Below are positions 46,777 to 57,149 of a stretch of DNA of 64,000 bases, one piece after another. The stretch comes from Pseudomonas sp. 10S4. Its GTDB lineage: Bacteria > Pseudomonadota > Gammaproteobacteria > Pseudomonadales > Pseudomonadaceae. The translations under genes and the position numbers were made by a program. Location of the stretch: NCBI RefSeq assembly GCF_034344865.1, contig NZ_CP133774.1, forward strand, positions 2,604,001 to 2,668,000, written 5' to 3'. Below the pieces are notes generated by a model. That model did no database searches, was not told where the DNA came from, and saw only the letters and a list, made by a program, of their open reading frames with translations. Position 1 is the stretch's first letter. The number at the start of each line of letters is the position of its first letter.

Positions 46777-46995
46777 CTATAACTGCCGAAGTCGCATGAT
46801 GGCGCCTGTGATGTCTTTAGCATTGCGGTCCAGCGTTGCCATGGCCGCAATTGCGTTAGCGGCAACGCTCCCCACTCCATTCTCAGAAAGCCAATTGGTC
46901 ACTTCCTCAATGGCAGCACATATGGCGTGCTGGTTGTGCAGGAGCAGTGTGAGTGCGTCTGCTGTGGCTATGTTGGCCTCAGAGTTATCTGGCAT
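46777..46995 (-). CDS. Small helical protein of unknown function
   Basis: 72 residues, MPDNSEANIATADALTLLLH onward, from ATG 46995 with AAGGA 8 bp upstream; another ATG 9 bp earlier is too close to that site. Entirely helical, alanine-rich, with a hydrophobic heptad-like pattern. No domain was recognised. It is upstream of the serine recombinase on the same strand. Confidence 0.55.
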   Translation of the reverse strand: MPDNSEANIATADALTLLLHNQHAICAAIEEVTNWLSENGVGSVAANAIAAMATLDRNAKDITGAIMRLRQL

Positions 46996-47323
46996 GGGTA
47001 TCATCCTTGAGTAACTGGTGCGGGAAGACTAGCTGATCTCGCCGCTGGCTCGAGCCGCTTCTCCAGATCCGCTGACGCCTGGGCAATTACACTGACTTGA
47101 CCAGCCATTTGCATTCGACCTAACCAGCCATCTACACCGGATTCGACCCACCTCCTTAGCAAACATGACCGGCAGTGAACGGCCAAGAGCAGCCGTCCAC
47201 GGATGGCCTTTTCCAGGCAAAAACGGTAATAATCGGAGCGAATACGGCCTGCTCAAAACTGGCTACATGGCTGAATCCGTCTCTTAGTCATAGCATTCCA
47301 TTAGCGAAATCAGGGTAAGACTC

Positions 47324-47734
47324 ATGGGTGCGCCCATCATTATCGGCAACAGCTATGACCTCTGGGTCAGCAACAGCATGAAAGATACTTTTTGCGAGGT
47401 ACTAACCGCTGTTGCAACCCTGGAAGGTCATGATGCGAAGGCCATATACGAGGAGGCGCCAGGCGTGGCCGGCACCTATGGTATCCCAGGCGTGGGTATC
47501 GTTCTCGACGAGTTTTATCTCTATCTTGGCGGATTTTCAGGCGTTCGACGCCACCTTGATGTGTGCCGAGCACGGCTAGACGAAGTTAGAGAGTCTTGCG
47601 GACTGTCGCCAGTTGGTGCAGAACGCATGGCACACATACTGGCCTGGGCTGCATACCACATGGATGGCAACCCGATCCCTATAGGCGGCTCCTTCTATGA
47701 GGACTGGCCTCCTGACGCAGCCGAAACAAGGTAG
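47324..47734 (+). CDS. Unknown 136-residue protein
   Basis: MGAPIIIGNSYDLWVSNSMK at the start, a Gly-rich central segment (GVAGTYGIPGVGIVLDEFYLYLGG), and a helical C-terminus with AERMAHILAWAAYHMDGN. GGTAAG lies 6 bp before the ATG. No known family was recognised. A degenerate hairpin repeat begins 4 bp after its stop codon. Confidence 0.65.
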   Translation: MGAPIIIGNSYDLWVSNSMKDTFCEVLTAVATLEGHDAKAIYEEAPGVAGTYGIPGVGIVLDEFYLYLGGFSGVRRHLDVCRARLDEVRESCGLSPVGAERMAHILAWAAYHMDGNPIPIGGSFYEDWPPDAAETR

Positions 47735-47737
47735 TAC

Positions 47738-47786
47738 CCGCCTGCTTTCGGCCAGAAGCAGCCCATCGCGATCAGAAACGTTTGAC
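47738..47786. repeat. Island hairpin repeat, copy 7 (degenerate)
   Basis: GCCTGCTTTCGGCCAGAAGCAGCC with a poorly matching right arm AGAAACGTTTGAC. It is attached directly to the preceding gene's stop. Confidence 0.6.
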
Positions 47787-47845
47787 GACAACGCGTCGCT
47801 CTCGCACTCTGTTTTGCCCCTTATTTTTCTTCACTAGGCTTCCCT

Positions 47846-48325
47846 ATGTCATTCGCAACCGTAGTGCTGCTCGACTCCTGGCCACAGCCAAGTACGTCGC
47901 CCGGACCCGTCGTGTTTGCCACGGACACGCAGCTATGTTTACGGTATTGCACCGCAGGGGAAGAAATAGCTGTAATCCATTTCCCCCTAGTTAAAAAAAT
48001 TCAGTTCGGCTCACCAAACGACGAGGCTTTGGGCGGCCATCCGCTTATTGGACTTGGCCTCAAGCATTACCAAATTCATCGAATAGATAATTCACCTTGG
48101 CTAGCAGAGCTTGAGCAGAGAAACGCCATTCATCCGCGACACGATAAACAGCGGTTTCTAAAAGATGCCATCCATTATGTCTTTACGTTTCAGGACTCTA
48201 CCCTGGAATGCATCGTAATTGAGGGGCAGTTCTGGCATCCAAAAGTACAAGTCTTTACCTCGGAGCAGAAGGCAAGGGATGTCTGGCGCGAACTGATAAA
48301 TGACGTGGGCGCAAGATCCCAATAG
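47846..48325 (+). CDS. Unknown 159-residue protein
   Basis: MSFATVVLLDSWPQPSTSPG, then a mainly beta-type domain (CLRYCTAGEEIAVIHFPL, VFTFQDSTLECIVIEG) and a short C-terminal helix. It has no signal peptide, membrane segment or known motif. A hairpin repeat begins 13 bp after the stop. It is the last cargo gene before the gin operon, convergent to ginD. Confidence 0.68.
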   Translation: MSFATVVLLDSWPQPSTSPGPVVFATDTQLCLRYCTAGEEIAVIHFPLVKKIQFGSPNDEALGGHPLIGLGLKHYQIHRIDNSPWLAELEQRNAIHPRHDKQRFLKDAIHYVFTFQDSTLECIVIEGQFWHPKVQVFTSEQKARDVWRELINDVGARSQ

Positions 48326-48337
48326 TCAAGAGTGGAT

Positions 48338-48397
48338 GACCGCTTTGGGTCGTTTTAAGCCGGTCGCGACAGGCTGAAATCGGCCAATAGCTGTCAT
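48338..48397. repeat. Island hairpin repeat, copy 8
   Basis: TGACCGCTTTGGGTCGTTTTA on the left, AAATCGGCCAATAGCTGTCA on the right, loop GGTCGCGACAGG. It lies between the stops of two convergent genes and may terminate both. Confidence 0.82.
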
Positions 48398-48447
48398 TGC
48401 CAGAGGAAAAGTGAATCGACCCCAGTATCGCAGACCCAGTTTAGGGA

Positions 48448-48894
48448 CTACTTTGGGCCGTTCTCTTCCGGTCGCCACTGCGGCGTCTGGTGGTCGTTAG
48501 GATGCAAATCGAGCACTTTGGGATCGTTCTTCTTGGCCTTCAGATCTCGATTTTCGTTTAGCAGAACTTCGTTGATAGAGGCGAGTCTGGCGACCTTTAA
48601 ACGAAGATCCTCCACCTCCTTGCGCAGCTCCCGATTCCTCTCTCGTTCAGCAATTAAATCCTGGTGTTTTACGTCGCGTTGAGCGCGACTGGAGCGCCCT
48701 TGCGATTCACGGATCACTTCGGCAATCTTCGGATAGTGATTATGGATGAGCGCAGCCGATACACCTGCTTCCCGTGCTACACCGGCGATGGATACTTTTT
48801 TCTCACCCGTCTTAGCGCGGCCACGTTCGATGCGATAGAGCGCCAGTTGTAGTTCTTTCTCACGGGTGTCAGAAGGCTTACGCTTGATAGTCAT
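48448..48894 (-). CDS. ginD: GinD-like small HTH/coiled-coil protein
   Basis: 148 residues from ATG 48894, which overlaps the ginC stop by 4 bp (ATGA). It has a basic start (MTIKRKPSDTREKELQ), a TetR-like HTH (VSIAGVAREAGVSAALIHNHYP), and then a long coiled coil (ERERNRELRKEVEDLRLKVA, LASINEVLLNENRDLKAKK). It is the fourth member of the gin set, reported as essential for GInt integration and excision. The role as an accessory DNA-binding factor is inferred. Confidence 0.82.
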   Translation of the reverse strand: MTIKRKPSDTREKELQLALYRIERGRAKTGEKKVSIAGVAREAGVSAALIHNHYPKIAEVIRESQGRSSRAQRDVKHQDLIAERERNRELRKEVEDLRLKVARLASINEVLLNENRDLKAKKNDPKVLDLHPNDHQTPQWRPEENGPK

Positions 48895-50776
48895 CCAGTT
48901 TTGCTCTCCGGGTCGTATCCCAACTGCGTGAACACACTCCGGCAACGCTCCATATCGCGTAATACACGCAATCGACCGCTCTCGCCGATGTCGCGGCAGT
49001 CCAACAGTTCCTTAAGGTTGTTATAAAGCTGCTGGTAGATGCGAAGATGGCCAACTCCAATCACTGCATTGTTGCAGTCGCCGCAGCGCGTGCGTTCCAA
49101 AGTATTACCCACGCATCCATCATTGTCGGCTGAGCACCAGGCATGTCCGTTACTACGGATGGAGGTGCTTTCGGCTATTGAAATAACCATTGTCCGATGA
49201 TCCTTGAAGATAGCGAGGTTCGCAGGGTCACGTTGCCATTGTTTAATCGAGCGACCGAAGCCTCCCGCCAGCAAGTCATCACTAAGCCAACCATCAACTG
49301 TGTCGAGTTTTATGTCGTCATACTCGGCCTGTATTTCACTGTACAAGTCCAAATCAAGATGGCCACCCCAGCTTTCATCCATGGCATAGCCTAGAGCCAT
49401 ATCCATCGACCAGTGTGCAAAATGCTCCCGCAAATAACGCAGGTCTCCAAATCGACTATGTGCCACGTAGTTGGCGAACTTACGTCTGAACTGGTGACTG
49501 GCTAGCGGCCAATCTAAGCCGACCTTCCGGGCGAAGGCTTTGAGACCAACGTTCCAGGCGGCTAGTGACACTGTTCGAGCCTGATTACCTTTAGTGCTAT
49601 ACGAACCTAAAAATAGTGCATTACGGTGCTGCTGCGCGCGGGGTATCTCAGGATCGAGTGTGTTCTTCCCGCGCCGCTCGACTATCTCCATGGCAATCGA
49701 GGCTTGGTATGGTTTTGCCCATCGCTCCATTACTCGGAGAGCCCGTACCCCAGCTTCTGGGATCATCCAGTCATGCAATCCTGTATCGGTTTTTTCCGAC
49801 TTGGATCGCATCCAGTGATAAAGGGTGCCATCGTCACCTTGGGTACGTTGGAGTGAGCCTGACATTACGTTGGCTAATTCGTGATTACGACAACCGGATG
49901 TGCTAGCTAGCACTATGTAGCAAGCATTGCGCAAATCAATTAACGCCTCGTTGAGGGCTGCCGAACCACCCTCCCAGCCTAGATTGGCAAGAAAACGGTT
50001 CTTTTTTTTCCGACGTTTTTAGGGCTTATTTTCCAAGTTGTGCTTTCTTCATTGACAGCATCACGTAGATCGAGCAGGGCTTTACCGCGCTCTACTTGCC
50101 CATAAGCGTTCTCGAACAATGCGCAAAAAATCTCATCTGGCATCAGTGGTGTCTTGCCCCCCAACTTATGAGGCGAACCCTTACTAGTCAATCCCGCCAC
50201 AGCACTAAACGACGACTCGGGCCAAGGATGTATTACGAGCGGATCGTTAGTGTACTGACTCAACTCGTATAGCGATTCAACGGCGCCGAAGTAATTTGAA
50301 AGGGTGCATTTTTGTAGAGGTTTACCATTGGCTCTAGGAGTTTCTCGGCATTTGGAAACATAGTTTGCATAAATTATAGAGTTTACCGACCCGAAGCTAC
50401 TGATATTCAGAGAGACTAGGTACCGTAGAAACTTCATTGAGTTGGCGAGAAAAATAATTAAGGTCGACCCTTTCGGTCTAGGATAGCCTAACCGGCCACG
50501 CCGTAGATACCGATAGAGAACTGCCTTCATCACTGCTCTGAATGGTTCAGGCACGCGTTGGAAGTCCAGATACGTGCGAGATTCAGATCTGTTATTTGGC
50601 ATTCCGGAGAGCCGCCAGCGATCATCGCCATAATGACTGAGTATCACTTGGTGTCCGTCTACAATGATTGTGCTCACAATGAGTTTGTTGCGCTCTTCCT
50701 CACGCAGTTCTCGTACGTCCCCAAGCTGTAATTCGATGGATGTCACAGAATTTTTAAAAGTTGAATTTGTTCTCAT
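48891..50776 (-). pseudogene. ginC: GinC-like large tyrosine recombinase, frame break at an A8 run
   Basis: About 628 residues across two frames. The first begins MRTNSTFKNSVTSIELQLGD at ATG 50776 (ATGA overlap with ginB). The second has Arg in SGCRNHELANV, HQFRRKFANYVAH and an HFAHWSMDMALGYAM end, the R...HxxR...Y layout, then a Cys-rich C-terminus (CSADNDGC, CGDCNN). The frames meet at eight A residues on the coding strand (50002-50009). A -1 shift there gives KNRFLANLGWEGGSAALNEA and continuity. It may be an indel, a sequencing error or a programmed -1 frameshift on A AAA AAA. Confidence 0.8.
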
Positions 50777-52450
50777 CCAAAAACTCCTATGTCTGATACC
50801 ACATCGAACGACCAGAATCGGTGCGGCTCGGTACGCGCGCGCTCGCGTTCAACCTCTACAGCCTTGAGTGTGAAGATGCCGCGCTTCACGCCTTCGGCTA
50901 CAATGTAGTTGTCAATTAACCGAGGAATATGTGCGTAATCCCGAGCCCAACGCCGTTTGTCCATGCGCGTGCGCTCGGAAAGAACGCGGAAATAAAAGCT
51001 GAACAGCTTGTGCAGATCGTCGCCCGTCAAAACGTAATGTCGGCATCGGATACAGTTAAGGAAGTTGATACAGGTTGCGCCCTCTCTCTTCGGAGCATAC
51101 TGGCCATTTATCAGATCACTGCAATGTCCCACTGGGGTTCCATGGTAGGTTGCACCAATAGTTCTGCTCAGCAATTCCTTCACGAGGATCTCTCCCATGA
51201 ATCGCCAGTCGCGCTTGGTGCTTTCGTTCGGGATCAGGTAGTGCTGTCCAGCAACTCGGGGCGAATTACCGAGAGCTATTGCGGTGGCTGCCAAGTCACT
51301 ATCCAGTAGTTCAAAGATGCGGTTCGCGAAGGTTTTGCGCAGGCGTGAAATATTGATGCGGAGCGGTTGTCCATTGCTGTCCATGAGCCTGTAGTTAGCA
51401 ACAAGCTTGCAAATGGATCTCTCCACCGAGTTTTCGCTTAGTGCTTGTATCTTGCCCAGCTGATCCCCATGAGCACGCGATTGATATAGCCAGGTACGCT
51501 CTCGTAAATCATCTGGCGCTGATACTCCTAGGCACTCGGTACGGTTGAGTACGCGCCGAATCAAGCGCTCAACATTGGTTTTGATGGTTGGCATGGATTC
51601 CAGCAGGTGCGTGTGTGTGCTCTCAGCGCGCAGAATTACTTTGCTCGTGTTGTGTCCGCGTCGTTTCCACAACACCAGAAAGGTATTTCCGTCTTTTGGA
51701 TGGTCACGCAAGCAATCTCGCCTCATTTCTAACAACGCGGTGGAATTTCTCCCTGTATGTAATGCCACGATCAGTAAGGCGTAGGACAGCAACTCGGAGG
51801 TTAGCGGAATATCATCCTGCCAGATTGGCATGACAGCATCTTTGACCGCCGCGGCAAACGCTTGGCGCTGCTCCTTAGGAAGGTGATCCTGACCTTTCGC
51901 TTTTCTATTGCCATTTGGGTAGGGATTGCGCGGGAAGGTGGCAGCATCGCCTGCGGTAACCAACGAAATTAGCCCTCGTCGACCTAGAGCTAGAAGCACT
52001 GGCTTCGTGTGCTTGTAGGTGATCCTGCAATAGTTAGAGCTTCCCCCGGTCGCCGAGAAAACCTATATAACCATCGATTAGTTCACGGTCGATGTCCGTT
52101 AGGGTCATCTCGCGCCTGAACGCAGCTGCACGTAGCGCTACGTAATCAAGGAAGTACCGCAAACTCGTGCAGTAGCCGGTCAATGTACTTGTCTCGATCT
52201 CAGCATCCTGTCCAGCTTGAAAGCGTTCGATCTGCCGTTGGCATGAATAGGTGATTGAATCGATGTTTACGCCGTACCAGCGTGAAAAATCGAAGGAACG
52301 CTTCCGAGTAGCATTTCGCCCATAGGCTATTCGGGTGTTGGCAGGTGGAATGGCATCGGGTATCACGACGACAAGCCTATCGTGATCATGCCTATGCTCG
52401 ACCTGCGGAATGTCGAGGTCGGTCTCTATGTAGATCTTACGCTTACCCAT
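50773..52450 (-). pseudogene. ginB: GinB-like tyrosine recombinase, frameshifted in a G5 run
   Basis: About 559 residues across two frames. MGKRKIYIETDLDIPQVEHR starts at 52450, sharing one base with the ginA stop (TGATG). After the C5/G5 run at 52043-52047 the reading continues as SSNYCRITYKHTKPVLLALG. Catalytic-type motifs are HTGRNSTALLEMRRD, ISRLRKTFANRIFE and GQHYLIPN. The C-terminus has a CINFLNCIRCRHYVLTGDD Cys cluster. One base fewer restores the frame. It is the middle recombinase of the gin set and overlaps ginC by 4 bp. Confidence 0.82.
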
Positions 52451-53595
52451 CAGACGGCCCCAAAGATGTCATTCAATTCGTCGTCGTAGGCCAGCACTGC
52501 GCTCTCAACCAGTTCATTGATCAAATGTAGGTAGATCATTGTTGTTTGAATCGAGCTATGGCCAAGTTGCCGCTGCAAGAACACGAGGGGATTAATCCCA
52601 CCGTCTTTGCGTTGAAGAGCAACTAGGGTTTGGGTTGCATACGTATGACGCAGCATATGAGGATGGACCGCGATACCAATTTTCTTACCGATAGTGCTAA
52701 CGATACGATCGAGCCCCTTTCCATCACTGGCAAAGCGTTCGCCAAATTTATTTAGGAAGAGCGGCTTTTGCTGCGTTGTGCTTAATGCCGCCCGTTCCCC
52801 GCGAACTTGAACGACATAGCGGTACAACTCGGACATAAAATTGGCGCTGATGAATATGTCGCGAGGATTGCTGCCTTTTGTCAGCATGCCATGGCCATCA
52901 CCCGGATCGAGGCGAATCTCAATGTTGCGTTTGCGCTTGAGGGCCTTCGTGGGGTCGAAGACATAGGCGAGTGGGAAGGTGGCGATTTCTTCGCGGCGCA
53001 GACCCGTATGAAGACCAAGTTTAATCATCATTCGATGATGTGGATTTTCCGCAGCTCCTAACAGTGCCTTGACTTCACTTAAGGCTAAAAACTTCGGCAG
53101 TGTTCGTGGGTTGCGAGGCATGATGTCGTTAGCAATCGCTTTGCCGCCACTGGCATCGAGGTGGCCAAGGAAGCCAGTCTCACGTTTGACCCTTCGTTCT
53201 TCATAGTTGAATGGAAGTCTACTAATCCACTCATTTTTCTGAGCGAACTTGTAGAACTCACAGATGTAGTACAACCTTTGCCTGATTGTGGTTGTTGCCA
53301 GTTTGCATTCATATTTGGAGTAGTCCCGATACGCAGCAAGAAGACTCTTTGCCTCGCCTCGATCAACATCACGCCAATCAAGCTTATGCGCCTGTAGAAA
53401 GCTGAAGAAGTCGTATAGTGCACGCCCAATGCTTGGCCAGGACTTCTTTGAGCCGATGCTGCCACGCAGCAAATAGTGGCGAACGAAATCATTGGCTGGA
53501 ACACAACTCTCCATCGTATCCCAAAGCAGGATTGGAGAGCCTGGGTAAGAGCTCCCGGCTATCAAGAAGTCTTCAGTCGCCCAAACAAGCTCCAT
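52450..53595 (-). CDS. ginA: GinA-like tyrosine recombinase
   Basis: 381 residues, intact. N-terminal SAM-like core-binding domain, then the catalytic domain with Arg in HTGLRREEIATF, HMLRHTYAT (HxxR), GHSSIQTT and the nucleophile Tyr in TMIYLHLI. It is the first gene of the coupled ginABCD run, 168 bp from the island's right direct repeat. AGGAGGT lies before the ATG. GinA, B and C together are reported to be needed for site-specific integration of GInts. Confidence 0.92.
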   Translation of the reverse strand: MELVWATEDFLIAGSSYPGSPILLWDTMESCVPANDFVRHYLLRGSIGSKKSWPSIGRALYDFFSFLQAHKLDWRDVDRGEAKSLLAAYRDYSKYECKLATTTIRQRLYYICEFYKFAQKNEWISRLPFNYEERRVKRETGFLGHLDASGGKAIANDIMPRNPRTLPKFLALSEVKALLGAAENPHHRMMIKLGLHTGLRREEIATFPLAYVFDPTKALKRKRNIEIRLDPGDGHGMLTKGSNPRDIFISANFMSELYRYVVQVRGERAALSTTQQKPLFLNKFGERFASDGKGLDRIVSTIGKKIGIAVHPHMLRHTYATQTLVALQRKDGGINPLVFLQRQLGHSSIQTTMIYLHLINELVESAVLAYDDELNDIFGAV

Positions 53596-53762
53596 CAGCT
53601 ACCTCCTTTTCAATCCGGACTAACCAACAATTTTTTGTTTCAATGACCAGATTCAAAACCTCAGTTTCTAGGGCCTTTCCAACGTTTCGTTGTGTTGATT
53701 TGGTAACCCTTTGTTGAAAAGGCTAGTTCATTACTAACGCTTATCAAGCGCCTGTACATGGA
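53596..53762. other. Island right end upstream of ginA
   Basis: It holds the ginA ribosome site and presumably its promoter. GCGTTAGTAA occurs inverted at 53731-53740, matching motifs at the left island end. GGTAACC lies at about 53701. These are candidate recombinase sites. Confidence 0.5.
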
Positions 53763-53773
53763 ACATCTGGTGC
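53763..53773 (+). repeat. Right direct repeat of the island (att-like)
   Basis: ACATCTGGTGC, identical to 23250-23260. It is in frame with the following ArsR-type coding sequence as T-S-G-A. Confidence 0.7.
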
Positions 53774-54496
53774 ACCTTGCATTAGCCAGATCGCCACGTT
53801 GCTGGCTGACCCCAAGCGCAGCGCAATGATGTGGGCCTTGATGGATGGCTCGGCGCGGCATACCGAAGAGCTGGCCTTGCTAGCCGGGCTGTCGCCGTCT
53901 TCGGCCAGTGCACACCTGGGGCGTTTGTCCGCCGGAGGTCTGTTGAAAGTCGAAGAGCGCGGGCGAAAAAGGTTCTTCCGCCTGGCGGCCCCCGAAGTCG
54001 GCGCGGCGGTCGAAGCGCTGGCCAGCGCTTCCCTGGCCAGCATGCCTCGGGATATTGCGCAGACGATCAAACGTGGCAGCCTCATGGCCAAGCGCCAGGC
54101 GGCGCCGTCGTCGCTGTTGCAGGCCCGGCTCTGCGATGACCATTTGGGTGGCACGCTGGCGGCCGATCTATTCCAGCGTCTGCTGGATGCTGGCTGGATC
54201 GAGCAGTTCGATCAGCGGGTCGTTGTCACCCACAAGGGCGCCACGCAACTGGCCAGCCGGGGGTGTTCATCCAGGCCCTGGCCCACCGCAACGCGCAAAT
54301 CGCCTGCGCCTGCCCTGACTGGAGTGAACGCCGCCCGCACCTGGGAGGCTCGCTGGGCGCGGCGTTGTTGCAGTTGTTCATGCAGTCTGGCTGGTTGAGC
54401 CTGCCCAATGACTCACGAGCCTTGCAGATCACTGTTGTCGGGCAGCGTGAAGTTCATCGCTTTGCCAAGGAGGCCGAGCTGGAAATGGCGTTTTAG
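53763..54496 (+). pseudogene. ArsR-type HTH regulator, start removed by the island and frameshifted
   Basis: The open frame reads TSGAPCISQIATLLADPKRS, then the winged HTH LALLAGLSPSSASAHLGRL with RFFRLAAPEV, about 240 residues in all. Its natural start is absent: in-frame sequence to the left is island DNA with a stop at 53724. The first usable start is TTG 53799. Six original codons (V-N-T-S-G-A) may lie at 23244-23260. A missing base in the G5 run 54259-54263 then shifts the frame; the rest (VFIQALAHRNAQIACACPDW) ends at 54496. It probably regulated the MFS gene 128 bp downstream. Confidence 0.78.
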
Positions 54497-54623
54497 ACAC
54501 GTCGAGACCGACGTCTGAGGTCTCGGGCGTCGTTCAGGGATGCGAGCAGGTCGCATCCAGCAATAACCCCCAGCCGCTATCGCGCACACTCGTTCCGGGG
54601 ACTTTCGGACGGGGGGATGTGGC

Positions 54624-56003
54624 ATGGAAACACGAGGCTTCAGCGCGGCAGAACGATTGGAACGGCTGCCCATCAGCGGCTATCACCGCATCATTTTCAT
54701 CATCATTGCCTTGGCGTTTTTCTTTGACTCCATGGACCTGGCGATGATGACCTTCCTGCTCGGCTCGATCAAAACCGAGTTCGGCCTGAGCAGCGCCCAG
54801 GCCGGGTTGCTGGCCAGTTCTAGCTTTTTTGGCATGGTGCTGGGGGCGTCGTTGTCCGGCATGTTGGCCGATCGCTTCGGACGCAAACCGGTGTTCCAGT
54901 GGAGCATCGTGTTGTGGGGCATCGCCAGTTACTTGTGCTCGACGGCGCAAAACGTGGAAACACTGACCTTGTTCCGAGTCCTGCTGGGGATCGGCATGGG
55001 CATGGAGTTTCCCATCGCCCAGTCGATGCTCTCGGAACTGATTCCGGCCAAGAAGCGTGGGCGTTATATCGCGTTGATGGACGGGTTCTGGCCGCTGGGT
55101 TTTGTCGCGGCCGGGGTGCTGTCGTACTTTTTGCTGCCGGTGATCGGCTGGCGCGACATCTTCCTGGTGTTGGCGGTGCCGGCGGTGTTTGTCCTGGCGA
55201 TTCGCTTCTTCATTCCCGAATCCCCGCGCTGGCTGGAACAGGCTGGGCGGCATGAGGCGGCGGACAAGGTTTTGTTGCGCATTGAAGATCGAGTCCGGGC
55301 GTCGCTGGGGCGTGCTGATTTGCCGGAGCCGATACGCCTGCCGCGCGTGGAAAGTACGCCGGGCCACTTCTTTTCCGCGCTGCGGCAGATCTGGTCGCCG
55401 CTGTACCGCCAGCGCACGATGATGATCTGGAGCGTCTGGTTCTTCGCCTTGCTCGGTTTCTATGGATTGACGTCGTGGCTCAGCGCCTTGCTGCAACAGT
55501 CAGGTTTTGCCGTGACCCAGTCGGTGTATTACACGGTGCTGATTTCCCTCGGCGGGATTCCCGGGTTCCTCATGGCCGCATGGCTGGTGGAGCGCTGGGG
55601 ACGTAAACCGGTGTGCGTGGTGACGCTGCTGGGCGGCGGGGTGATGGCGTTTCTCTATGGCCAGAGTGCGGTATTTGGCGGCAACGTCAGCCTGTTGATT
55701 ACCTCGGGGCTGTTGATGCAATTCTTCCTGTTCGGCATGTGGGCGGTGCTCTACACCTACACGCCGGAGTTGTACCCGACCTCGGCGCGGGCCACGGGCT
55801 CAGGATTTGCCTCGGCGATTGGACGCATCGGTTCGTTGCTTGGGCCGTTGGTGACCGGGCTGGTGTTCCCGATAACCGGGCAGGGCGGGGTGTTCGCCTT
55901 GGGGGCGATGTGCTTTGCGATTGCGGCGGCGGTGGTTTGGGTGTTCGGGATGGAGACGCGGGGCAAGACGCTTGAAGAGTTGACTGAAGCGACACCGATC
56001 TAA
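54624..56003 (+). CDS. MFS transporter, sugar/aromatic-acid symporter type
   Basis: 459 residues, 12 helices. FFFDSMDLAMMTFLLGSI in helix 1 and MLADRFGRKPVF in loop 2-3 resemble the AAHS/MHS metabolite symporters, as do RGRYIALMDGFWPLG and PTSARATGSGFASAIGRIGS. The substrate is unknown. It follows the broken ArsR-type gene and may be deregulated if that protein was its repressor. Confidence 0.88.
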   Translation: METRGFSAAERLERLPISGYHRIIFIIIALAFFFDSMDLAMMTFLLGSIKTEFGLSSAQAGLLASSSFFGMVLGASLSGMLADRFGRKPVFQWSIVLWGIASYLCSTAQNVETLTLFRVLLGIGMGMEFPIAQSMLSELIPAKKRGRYIALMDGFWPLGFVAAGVLSYFLLPVIGWRDIFLVLAVPAVFVLAIRFFIPESPRWLEQAGRHEAADKVLLRIEDRVRASLGRADLPEPIRLPRVESTPGHFFSALRQIWSPLYRQRTMMIWSVWFFALLGFYGLTSWLSALLQQSGFAVTQSVYYTVLISLGGIPGFLMAAWLVERWGRKPVCVVTLLGGGVMAFLYGQSAVFGGNVSLLITSGLLMQFFLFGMWAVLYTYTPELYPTSARATGSGFASAIGRIGSLLGPLVTGLVFPITGQGGVFALGAMCFAIAAAVVWVFGMETRGKTLEELTEATPI

Positions 56004-56007
56004 AAAT

Positions 56008-56096
56008 GTGGGAGCGGGCTTGCTCGCGAAAGCAGTGTGTCAGTCGACATTGATATTGACTGACACGGCCCCTTCGCGAGCAAGCCCGCTCCCACA
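56008..56096. repeat. REP doublet
   Basis: Canonical inverted pair just after the MFS stop and before the convergent adenine deaminase gene. It is the first REP right of the island; the nearest to its left is at 20.5 kb. Confidence 0.92.
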
Positions 56097-56114
56097 ATGG
56101 TTATGCGGTGATGC

Positions 56115-57101
<987 letters not shown>

Positions 57102-57149
57102 CTACAGATGCGCGCCGCAACAATTGGTAAAACCTGACCAACCGGTTCA

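Larger units (their letters stand above)
23250..53773. mobile_element. GInt-type genomic island (about 30.5 kb)
   Basis: The limits are set by an 11-bp direct repeat ACATCTGGTGC (23250-23260 and 53763-53773). One end carries a tightly coupled four-gene operon of three tyrosine recombinases and a small HTH protein. The other end is short and AT-rich. This matches the published tripartite structure of GInts (ginABCD operon, cargo, AT-rich 3' end, imperfect flanking direct repeats). GTTAGTAAC motifs recur at both ends (23261, 23310, and inverted at 53731). REPs, common on both sides, are absent inside. The exact ends and mobility are not proven. Confidence 0.8.

Noticed and set aside
25660..48397. 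Island hairpins as integron attC sites, since many follow small unknown genes
   Set aside because: They lack the RYYYAAC and GTTRRRY core sites, their stems are too regular, and no integron integrase is present; genes also face both directions.
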